Origin: JAWVFM01 sp038237625
GTDB taxonomy: Bacteria > Actinomycetota > Thermoleophilia > Solirubrobacterales > 70-9
Assembly (NCBI GenBank): GCA_038237625.1
Contig: JBBRYM010000003.1
Location: 1-64,000 of the forward strand
DNA length: 64,000 nucleotides
Direction: 5' to 3'
Shown: positions 17,562 to 25,244 of the stretch, piece after piece
Layout: each line of letters opens with the position of its first letter
Position numbering within the stretch: the first letter of the stretch is position 1
The notes under the pieces: generated by a model
Databases searched by the model: none
What the model was told of the DNA's origin: nothing
The model's input: only the letters and a program-made list of their open reading frames with translations
Translations under genes and position numbers: made by a program

Positions 17562-20242
17562 CTCGATGGCTCGCCATGCAGAGCCTGCGACGCGCTCCGC
17601 GCCGGCTGATTCTGGGCGCGCTTGGCGTCGCCTTCCCGGTGGCGATGCTCGCTGCCACCCTGCTTTTCCTCAGCCAGGCCGTCAGCTCGATGACCCAGAT
17701 CGCGCTCGCGCCGGTGCAGGTCGAGCAACGCGCGCTCGCCACGTCGCTCAACGTCAACATGACGGACGTCAGCAAGCAGCTCGCGACGCTGCCGGGGGTA
17801 AGCCACGTCGACCGGTTCGCGTCCGCCAGCGTCTTCGTTCACACACCGGCCGATCCTGGGGGAGCGAGTGCGAGGCTGTTCGCCGTCGATCCGCAGTATC
17901 TGCAGGATCACCCCTGGGTGCAGGCTGTCAGCGGCTCGCTGAGCAACGGGGCCCTCCTCGGGCAGACCCTGCGCGACTACTCGCCCGCCTTCGGCAACGC
18001 AAAGCAGGTGACCATCACCCTGCCCGGCGGCGGCGGATCGCTGAAGCTGCCCGCCGCCGGGACCGTCGACCTGCGCCAGGCGCTCCCGACGTGGTTCGCG
18101 ATTCCCGCCGGAGACGTCCAGGGCGACGTCGCCCTGGTGCCGAGGGCGATCGTGATTCCGTACAGCACCTTCGAGAAGAGACTCTTGCCGGCGATAGTCA
18201 AGAAGCTCGGGCCGACGACGCCGGTGCTAAACCCTGGTCTGAGCGACCTGCCGCCCGTAAGCCTCGAAGCGCACATAAGCGTCGACCACAACGCGTACCC
18301 CTCGGACCCCGCCGCCGCCGCGGTCTGGTCTGGCGCCTTGCGGCACCTGCTCGAGCGCGCCCCGGCTCCCGGGTCGATCGTCGTGGCCGACAACGCGGCC
18401 GAGCCGCTGACGGAGGCGTCCGCCGATGCGACGAACGCAAAGATCCTCTTTCTTCTCCTCGGGATCCCGGGAGCGCTGGTCGCCGCGGCCCTGGGCCTTG
18501 CGGCTCAGTCCGCCCTGGCCGAGGCCCAGCGCCGTGAGGACAGCCTGCTTCGCCTGCGCGGAGCCACGGAGGCCCAGCTGGCGAGGCTTGCGGGCCTGCA
18601 GGCGGTGTTCGCCGGTGTCCTCGGCTCGATCATCGGCCTCGCGGCGGCGTTCGTCGCGGTCAGTGTGGTCGAGGGTCACGTCGCGTGGCAGAACGTCTCG
18701 AGCGGTGGAATCCTGTTCGCGGTACTGACGGCGGTCGGTGCCGGCGCGATCACCACCGCCGTGCGGCTGTTCCGCCTGATGCGCTCCAGCAGGGGAGCCG
18801 ACGTAATCGCCGAACGGCGCGTCCTCGAGCGAGGGTGGAGGCCGCTGTGGCTTCGCGCCTACCTCGACATCGCCGCGATCGGGGTCGGCATCACGATCCT
18901 GGTGATCAACATCCTTGCCGGCGGGCTCAAGCTGACGCCAATCGAGGCCGCTCAGGGCACCACCCTCGCGCTCTCCTTCTACGTCCTGTTGGCGCCGATC
19001 GCTCTTTGGATCGGCCTGACGCTGTTCGTGATCCGAATCATGCTTGCCGCCTCCCGGCGCTGGACCCGGCCCGAGCGGGCTCGGCCACTCTCCTCTTGGC
19101 GAGAGGCCGCGCTGCGCTGGCTCGGCCGGCGCCCGGCCCGGACCGGCGTCGCGGTGACGCTCGGCATCCTCGCCGTGTCGTTCGGAACCCAGGTCGTTTC
19201 CTTTGTAGCCACATACGCCAGCGCCAAGCAGGCCGACGCCAACGCAGCTTTCGGATCCGACCTGCGGCTTACGCCCGGTGACCCGCTCTACACGCTGCCG
19301 AAATCCCTAGGCCCAGACGTGGCCTCGGTGACGCCCATCCGCCATGTTCCGGCCCGCTCTGGAACCGACCGCAAGACGATCGTGGCGATCGATCTGGCCA
19401 CCTACCCGAACACGGCCACGACCCAGCCGCAGATGATCGCGGGCCAGGGCATCCAGGGGCTGCTCAGTGACCCCTCCGGCGTGATCATCGCCCAGGAGAT
19501 CGCTACGGACTTCGGCGTCGGCGTGGGCGACAACCTCCCCTTGACCATCTTCCCTGACGACCAGGACCTGAGCCGGAACGTCAACTTCCACGTGGTTGGG
19601 ATCTTCCGATCCTTCCCGCCCTCGAACCCATATTCGGAGATGGTGGTGTCGACGGCCGGGCTGCCGCCCTACTCGGCGCCGCGGCCAGACTTCTACATGG
19701 CACGCGACGCCTCCGGGCATACCCCAGACGCTGTGGCCGCCGCTCTCGCAGCCAATCCGTCGCTGCACAAGAAGTTCGCGGCGCAGACCGTGGCGGGCAT
19801 GACGCTGGCGGCGCCGCGGAGCCTCGCCTCGCTGAACCTCGACGGCCTGAAGCAGATCGAGGCGGTGGGCGCCGGCCTGATCGCGGCCATCGGGGTCGCG
19901 GTACTGGGCGCATTCCTGGTCTTCGAGCGGCGGCGCGAATTCGCGATCCTCGAAGCCGTGGGCGCCGAGAGATCGCAGGTGATCATGGGACCGGCTCAAG
20001 AGGGGATCGTCACCGTGATCGGGAGTCTGGTGATCGGGCTGCCGCTGGGGCTCCTTCTCAGCCTGCTCTCCGTACGGGTGCTCGGGCTGTTCTTCACCCT
20101 GCCGCCGCCCATCCTGACGGTCCCTGGAGGGTCGCTCCTGGCATTCACGGTTCTGATGGTCGTCACCTGCGGGATTGCCCTGGCGGGTGCGCTGGTCGGA
20201 GTAACCCGGATACGCGCGGCCACAACGCTTCGCGAGCCATAG
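17558..20242 (+). CDS. FtsX/MacB-type ABC permease, double-length
   Basis: 894 residues, about twice a single MacB/LolC permease. N-terminal transmembrane helix (LILGALGVAFPVAMLAATLLFL), a large outside domain, three helices around residues 290-400, a second half beginning near the RRPARTGVAVTLGILAV helix, a second outside domain, and three C-terminal helices (GAGLIAAIGVAVLGAFLVFERRRE ... IALAGALVGVTRI). Two FtsX domains in one chain match the two ATPases. Likely exports or extracts a lipid, lipoprotein or peptide; the substrate is unknown. Confidence 0.88.
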
Positions 20243-20266
20243 GTCTCCCGGCGGCGTCGAGCCCGC

Positions 20267-20638
20267 TCAGCCCTGGACGACGATGGTGCTTTTCGTGAAG
20301 GAATGGAACTGGTAGTAGTAGGTGAAGGTCCCGGGCTTCGTGAGCGTCACCGACGCAGTTCCGGCGTGATCCTTGTGGATCCGGTGTCGAAGCGTCCGGA
20401 CGAGGCCGTCGCGGTGTGCCGCGTGGTGTCCTGGTTAGTCCAGACGACCTTCGTTCCGGCCGCGACGGACAGGGACTGGGACCCGTACTCGTAGTTCGCG
20501 ATCGTGACGGTGCCTGAGCCTGCGACGAACCCGCTCATGCTCGACGAGGAACTCGAGCCGCCGCCGCATCCGGCGGCAAAGAGGCTTGCAGCCGCGAGGG
20601 ACCGTGGGGATGACGAGCTTCCCTTGGCGCGACTTCAT
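20267..20638 (-). pseudogene. Cupredoxin-like lipoprotein broken by two frameshifts
   Basis: Three minus-strand frames together spell one plastocyanin-like lipoprotein. The start (MKSRQGKLVIP) follows a GAGGG site; then, in another frame, a lipobox region LAAASLFAAGCGGG and the domain core GTVTIANYEYGSQSLSVAAGTKVVWTN ... HTATASSG; then, after a second shift, a Gly-Thr-Phe-Thr-Tyr strand and a C-terminal STIVVQG. The first break is near 20595-20615, the second near 20370. The copper ligand expected as Cys before the final His (TFHP-type loop) reads YYYQFH, so the ancestor may have lacked type I copper. Sequencing error is an alternative. Confidence 0.7.
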
Positions 20639-20730
20639 GACCCTCGCGCTCGCCTTCGAGGTCCATAAGGACGGTGTCTGGCGGTGCGTTCACGACGTGT
20701 CCGGGCAGGACACATAGACTCCCCCAGCCC

Positions 20731-21408
20731 GTGACGGCTCGAGTGCTTCTCGTCGAGGATGATGAGGCCCTGGCGCAGGCGTTGGCGTTAGAGCTTCGCC
20801 ATCACGGCTACGAGGTTCGCGCCGAAGCCGACGGGCCGGCGGCTATTTTGGCAAGCAAGGAGTGGGCACCTGAGCTGGTGCTTCTCGATCTCGGGCTGCC
20901 TTCGCTCGACGGGGTGGACGTGTGCAGGCGCCTGCGGGGGGACTCGACGGTCCCGATCATCATCATCACCGCGCGCGAGACGATCGACGACCGGGTTCGC
21001 GCGCTCGACGCCGGCGCGGACGACTACGTCGCAAAACCCTTCTCGCTTGAGGAGTTGAGAGCCCGGATTCGCGCGGCCCTTCGCCGCTCTCAGCCGGGAG
21101 ACGAGGAACGTCTGTTGCAGATTGGCCAGCTCCAACTCGACGCCGACACTCGGACCGCGAGCTGGTCCGCCGTGCCGATCGAGTTAACCCAACGAGAGTT
21201 CGATCTCTTGGAGTTCCTTATGCGGAATCCGCACATTGTGCTGAGCCGTTCCACCCTTCTCTCCGAGGTCTGGGGCTACGAGTTCATGGGGGGGTCGAAT
21301 ACGGTCGACGTTTACGTCGGCTATCTGCGAAAAAAGCTTGGTCGCGCGGGCGCGCCCGCGCTGATCGAGACTGTCCGCGGAGTGGGGTACGCGCTACGAC
21401 CGCACTGA
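20731..21408 (+). CDS. OmpR/PhoB-family response regulator
   Basis: 225 residues from GTG at 20731, which directly precedes TARVLLVEDD. Receiver domain (1-115) with the acidic pair at residues 10-11, phospho-acceptor Asp53 in VLLDLGLP, Thr in ITAR and Lys in VAKPF; winged-helix output domain (about 130-220) with the ELTQREFDLLEFL, LSRSTLLSEVWG and NTVDVYVGYLRKKLG helices and RGVGYAL wing. Partner of the histidine kinase immediately downstream. Confidence 0.93.
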   Translation: MTARVLLVEDDEALAQALALELRHHGYEVRAEADGPAAILASKEWAPELVLLDLGLPSLDGVDVCRRLRGDSTVPIIIITARETIDDRVRALDAGADDYVAKPFSLEELRARIRAALRRSQPGDEERLLQIGQLQLDADTRTASWSAVPIELTQREFDLLEFLMRNPHIVLSRSTLLSEVWGYEFMGGSNTVDVYVGYLRKKLGRAGAPALIETVRGVGYALRPH

Positions 21409-21440
21409 GCACCCGTCTCGGCTTACGGGCCCGGTTCGCG

Positions 21441-22844
21441 TTGCTCGCGGCGCTGCTGGCCTTGCTCGTCGCCAGTTTGGTGGGCCTGGTCGGCTACTTG
21501 GCGCTGCGCCAGTCGCTGTTCAGTCAGGCTCAGCGCCAGGCCCATGACCAAGCCGCACAGCTGCGTTCTCTGGTCGACACCGGGAGCCAGGCTGTGCAAG
21601 GCGTCGAGACCGGCCAGCAGGGCAACCGGGTGAGTATCGGCGACCTGTCGCTGACCCATGACTTCGCCCGCGCCGGACTCATGATCTCGATCTACCGCTC
21701 CGACGGCCGATTGATTCAGGCCACGGCGGGAGCCCGCGGGTTCGCGCTGCCTGCGTCCGTACTCTCGGCATGCCTGCAGACGGGGCAGGCCAGCGAGCGC
21801 CTCAGCGAGCCCCAGGTAGAGCTGAGCTGCACGCGGGTCGGACCGAGACCCTCGCCTTTGGGGCTGATCGCGGTAGGGGCTCCACTTGGTGACGCGCTGG
21901 ACTCGCTGAATCGGCTTGCGGCGGCTCTGCTGATTGCAATCGGCGCAGGGGGGATACTCACCGTAGTGCTCGCCTTCGCGGCGGCCCAGCGCGCCCTGAG
22001 GCCGGCACGGGAGATCGCGGCGACTGCGATCGCGATCAGGTCGGGGGATCTGTCACGTCGAATCCACTACGACGGTCCGCGAGACGAGCTGGGCAGGCTC
22101 GCCGACGTGCTGGATGCCGGCTTCGCCGAACTCGAGAGCGCGGTTGCACGACAGCGCCAGTTCGTGGCCGATGCATCACACCAGCTGAAGACTCCGATCG
22201 CTGCTATTCGTGCGAATGTCGAGCTCTTGCGCGATTGGGCGGCCGTGAACCCGAGCGCCCGCGGCGTCGCGCTGAGCTCGCTGGATGCCGCCTCGCGCGC
22301 CGCCGCTCGCGTCGTTGGCGATCTTCTTTATCTCGCGGGTCTGGAGCGGAAGCCGGCCGCGGCGAGCTCGCGGGTTCGACTCGACGAGGTCGTGCTCGGC
22401 GCCGTGCGAGAAGCCCAGCCTCTTCGGCCAGAGATCGCGATTCGCGTCGAGCGACTTGACGAGATGGAGGTTCGCGGCGATGAGCTACGCCTTCAACAAC
22501 TGATCGTCAACCTGCTGGACAATGCGCTCAGAGTCAGCCCGACGGACGGCGAAGTCGGGGTCGCCCTAGAAGCATCGCCCGGCACGGCTCGGGTGACCGT
22601 CCGCGATCGAGGCCCGGGAATCCCCCCCGACCAGCTCGAGCTGATCTTCGAACGCTTCCACCGCGCAGACCAAACGAGTAGCGCAGCGCGAGCAGGTGCC
22701 GGTCTCGGACTCGCAATCGCCCGCAGCATTGCCAATGAGCACAACGGCGAGCTCAGCGCGGAGAACCAAGCGGGCGGCGGTGCGCTGTTCGTGCTGGAGC
22801 TACCGCTCACGCGAGTTCTCATCGAATCTTCATTCCCGTCTTAA
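21441..22844 (+). CDS. Sensor histidine kinase, HAMP-containing
   Basis: About 467 residues. Two transmembrane helices (residues 1-25 and about 157-180) flank an extracytoplasmic sensor of some 130 residues; then HAMP (RALRPAREIAATA region), H-box DASHQLKTPIAAIRAN, N-box LIVNLLDNALR, G1 DRGPGIPPDQ, F-box and G2 GAGLGLAIA. The TTG at 21441 is the first good start, but the same frame continues upstream (LSTRLGLRARFA) to the regulator stop, so the true start may be a few codons earlier. Phosphorylates the preceding regulator. Confidence 0.9.
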   Translation: MLAALLALLVASLVGLVGYLALRQSLFSQAQRQAHDQAAQLRSLVDTGSQAVQGVETGQQGNRVSIGDLSLTHDFARAGLMISIYRSDGRLIQATAGARGFALPASVLSACLQTGQASERLSEPQVELSCTRVGPRPSPLGLIAVGAPLGDALDSLNRLAAALLIAIGAGGILTVVLAFAAAQRALRPAREIAATAIAIRSGDLSRRIHYDGPRDELGRLADVLDAGFAELESAVARQRQFVADASHQLKTPIAAIRANVELLRDWAAVNPSARGVALSSLDAASRAAARVVGDLLYLAGLERKPAAASSRVRLDEVVLGAVREAQPLRPEIAIRVERLDEMEVRGDELRLQQLIVNLLDNALRVSPTDGEVGVALEASPGTARVTVRDRGPGIPPDQLELIFERFHRADQTSSAARAGAGLGLAIARSIANEHNGELSAENQAGGGALFVLELPLTRVLIESSFPS

Positions 22845-22914
22845 ACGAATTTCACCTCCCGGCCCTACCGTCGTCGGTGCCGTGTGTCAAGCGGCTAAAC
22901 GAGAGGAGCAAAAC

Positions 22915-23217
22915 ATGACAGCATCCACAGGCACCAAGAAGGCCCTGGCTGGCGTAGCTGCCCTGGCGGCTCTCGCCCTCGGTGGGGCGGCCTTGGCCCA
23001 GGCCGGCGGGTCCGGTACCCAGGCTGCCCCGGCGGCTGAGAACTCGACCACCGACACGGACAATGTTCAGTCCGGGGATCAGACCGGTCCGGACAACCAG
23101 GCCGGGGCGTCCGACAGCGAGTCGGGCTCCGAGGTTTCGGGTAACGACGGGCCCGGCGGTCACGCCGATAAGCCTGGCAACTCGAATGCGGATCACCAGT
23201 TCCAGGGCAACGAGTAG
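22915..23217 (+). CDS. Small secreted acidic protein
   Basis: 100 residues: signal peptide (KKALAGVAALAALALGGAALAQA) followed by a low-complexity mature part rich in Asp, Gly, Asn, Ser and Glu, with no Cys. The ATG is preceded by GAGAGGAG (22901-22908). It lies 70 bases after the histidine kinase gene and may be a target or partner of that two-component system. The composition resembles small secreted proteins next to OmpR-type pairs in other Actinobacteria; its role is unknown. Confidence 0.7.
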   Translation: MTASTGTKKALAGVAALAALALGGAALAQAGGSGTQAAPAAENSTTDTDNVQSGDQTGPDNQAGASDSESGSEVSGNDGPGGHADKPGNSNADHQFQGNE

Positions 23218-23663
23218 CCCGCGCGGCCAACGACGATGAGGCGGCCCCGCTGCGGCAGGGCCGCCTCACGTTGGGTCGGTGGCGGCCATAAGGGGTGCCA
23301 GGCAGAGACCGTGGTCAGTGACCTCGACGAGCACCTTTTAGGGTCGATAGGGACGCTGACTCAACCCAATGCTTGCTTGCTTAGTCAGGGGGCTGGCACT
23401 CGGGGCCGTGTCAGAAGCTCTCAGCCCATAGCGCCGAGTACAAGAGCTACAACTACTTCCGCCAGGCGTCATCTGCGAGTGGATCGACACCTGGACCGTC
23501 CACCACAGCTAATAACAGATCAGTGGCTCCGAGCCGCTGCCACTCGCCCCCTCCCTGCGCGCCAGTGCTGCCCATTTAGAGCGGTTTTCTGCGGCCTCCT
23601 GCGGTTCGGCCGCAACGGCCGCAAACCCACTAGCCATGGGGGGTTCGGCTGGTTCGTGCCAGA
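23218..23663. other. Intergenic stretch
   Basis: 446 bases without a supported gene. It begins with a strong hairpin and otherwise shows only short fragments with coding-like composition (around 23430-23520) interrupted by stops; possibly gene remains. Confidence 0.4.
23237..23268. terminator. Strong hairpin after small secreted protein gene
   Basis: An 11-bp perfect stem, TGAGGCGGCCC (23237-23247) with GGGCCGCCTCA (23258-23268), 10-base loop, 20 bases after the stop. No T-run follows; such U-less hairpins are often taken as actinobacterial terminators. Confidence 0.45.
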
Positions 23664-23733
23664 GGCGCCTACCAGAATCGAACTGGTGTAAACGGCTTTG
23701 CAGGCCGCTGCGTAGCCACTCCGCCAAGGCGCC
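23664..23733 (-). tRNA. tRNA-Cys(GCA)
   Basis: 70 bases fold as a cloverleaf on the minus strand: acceptor GGCGCCT/AGGCGCC, anticodon stem GCGGC/GCCGT with loop CTGCAAA (anticodon GCA), T arm ACCAG-TTCGATT-CTGGT. No CCA encoded. A 41-bp copy of its 5' half occurs at 24658-24698. Confidence 0.95.
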
Positions 23734-23970
23734 GGGTGGTATTCGATTGTCGCTTACCTAAGCCGGATCCGGCGGTAGCCCAGCGAGCCGCTCCGGCTCC
23801 CGATCGGCCTCGCTTCGGGCGATTCTGCCTTTTTCTGCCTTTTCGACGCTCGGCAGGCCGGCCCACGCAAGCGCCCGCTCGTACTGGCGAGGTAAGCCCC
23901 CGAGAGCTTAGCCCGGCGCTTGACGGCCGCGGACCGCCTTAGCAAGCACACCGCACCCGTGTGTGGCCTC

Positions 23971-24474
23971 CTAGACGCATGCGGCTGCCCGTAGATCGTG
24001 CGCTCTCGCTGGGGCATTGAACGCCCGCAACCTGAACCGGACGCGCCAGAAGGCATGGCATTGGTAGTGGCCGGTCGCACGAAGCGCTGCCACCCCGTCC
24101 TCGTTCAGTCTCCCGCGAAGGGTCCTGATGAGCTTGCGTCGGGACGGCTCGTTCGGGCGCACGATCCAGTGGCCACCTCCGAGCTTGCGAGCGGTTGCCC
24201 GATGACCTCCGGCGGCGAGCGTCATCCGCTTCGGCTGATCGCCGTCGGTCACGGTCTTGACCGTGATCCAGTGACGGGCACCCGACTCACGCAGGGTCGC
24301 GTGCAGGAACGGATGTGACGCCCACGCGGGCGGCGCGACCACTACGGACGCGAGGACTACTGCGACAGGCAATAGGGCGCGGGCAAAATGGCGACCCAAC
24401 ACTGGCCAATACCTCCACCCCAGACTACGATCGCGCACCAAACCCGTCACGTCCTTCCCGACAAGTCGCTCCAT
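23971..24474 (-). CDS. Putative secreted protein between tRNA-Cys copies
   Basis: 167 residues with a hydrophobic signal-like segment (about 30-52, ARALLPVAVVLASVVVAPPAWA) followed by a basic mature part with two Cys near the C-terminus. The long N-region before the hydrophobic helix is unusual; a later start is possible. No family recognised. It is the only reasonable ORF in the segment between the tRNA-Cys gene and its partial duplicate, which suggests acquired DNA. Confidence 0.45.
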   Translation of the reverse strand: MERLVGKDVTGLVRDRSLGWRYWPVLGRHFARALLPVAVVLASVVVAPPAWASHPFLHATLRESGARHWITVKTVTDGDQPKRMTLAAGGHRATARKLGGGHWIVRPNEPSRRKLIRTLRGRLNEDGVAALRATGHYQCHAFWRVRFRLRAFNAPARAHDLRAAACV

Positions 24475-24516
24475 TGAAGGCTACCTCCGCGAGCCGACAC
24501 CTCGCCGCGGTCGATC

Positions 24517-24547
24517 GCAAAAAGGCAGAAAGCCCGATCTTCTGCCT
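24517..24547 (-). terminator. Rho-independent terminator, minus strand
   Basis: Stem AGGCAGAA/TTCTGCCT (24523-24530 with 24540-24547), 9-base loop; on the minus strand it is followed by TTTTTGCG. It would end transcripts from the cupin gene side. Similar AAAGGCAGA units recur near 23826-23842. Confidence 0.6.
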
Positions 24548-24657
24548 AAACGGCAAGCAATAGTCCGCAAATTGCGGCAATTCTTAGGCCGCCAGAAAGC
24601 GTCGAAAAGATCCCGCAAACGGCTTGTTCAAGCCAAGAACGGCGACTTTCAGGCGGT

Positions 24658-24698
24658 GCTTTGCAGGCCGCTGCGTAGCCACTTCGCCAAGGCGCCGG
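24658..24698 (-). repeat. Partial duplicate of tRNA-Cys (5' half)
   Basis: 41 bases match 23695-23735 with one mismatch: acceptor 5' strand, D arm and anticodon arm up to the anticodon loop of tRNA-Cys. It is in the same orientation as the real gene and lacks the 3' half, so it cannot make a tRNA. Confidence 0.8.
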
Positions 24699-24753
24699 AG
24701 GATGGGCAAGCCCAGCGAGGCCGGATACCGCGGGTCCCAGGCGCCGACCGGCG

Positions 24754-25140
24754 TTACTCCCCCCAGAAGTCCTCTTTGAGGACCTCGCCGTCCTTCTCGT
24801 GGTGAGTGCCGAAGGCGAGGTACTCGAGGCCTTCGTCGTCCGCTTCGAGCGCTCGCACGACGCCGGGCGCGATGCGGATCGCGTCCAGCTCCTTGACCTC
24901 TTGCACCTCGTCGTCGAGCTTGATGCGCCCGGTGCCGCTGACGATCACGTAGATCTCCTCGGCGTTGTCGTGGCGGTGGGCGAATGCCTGGCGCTGGCCG
25001 GGCTTGACCCGCATGAGCGCCAGGCCGGTGTCGTCGGCGTCGAGCGTCTTGCCTGCGAATCGCGCCTCCTGGACCTCGTCGAAGCCGAAGTCTGGGGCCA
25101 TGTCCTTGACGTCCCGGAGGTTCTTGATCGTGTAGCTCAT
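24754..25140 (-). CDS. Cupin-domain protein
   Basis: 128 residues forming a single cupin barrel: motif 1 FAHRHDNAEEIYVIVSGTG (His, His, Glu metal ligands) and motif 2 IRIAPGVVRALEADDEGLEY, in which the usual His is replaced by Arg. Cupins of this size bind a metal or small ligand; no substrate can be named. The GEVLKEDFWGE end is typical of a widespread actinobacterial group. Confidence 0.85.
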   Translation of the reverse strand: MSYTIKNLRDVKDMAPDFGFDEVQEARFAGKTLDADDTGLALMRVKPGQRQAFAHRHDNAEEIYVIVSGTGRIKLDDEVQEVKELDAIRIAPGVVRALEADDEGLEYLAFGTHHEKDGEVLKEDFWGE

Positions 25141-25244
25141 GCCCTGAACCTACCGGCCGGAGGACGTCGAAGCACGCCCGGCCGGCCGGGCCCGTGGAAC
25201 TGCGACGGGCGATCGCCTCTCGGGATATCCTCGCCGGCGTAGGG

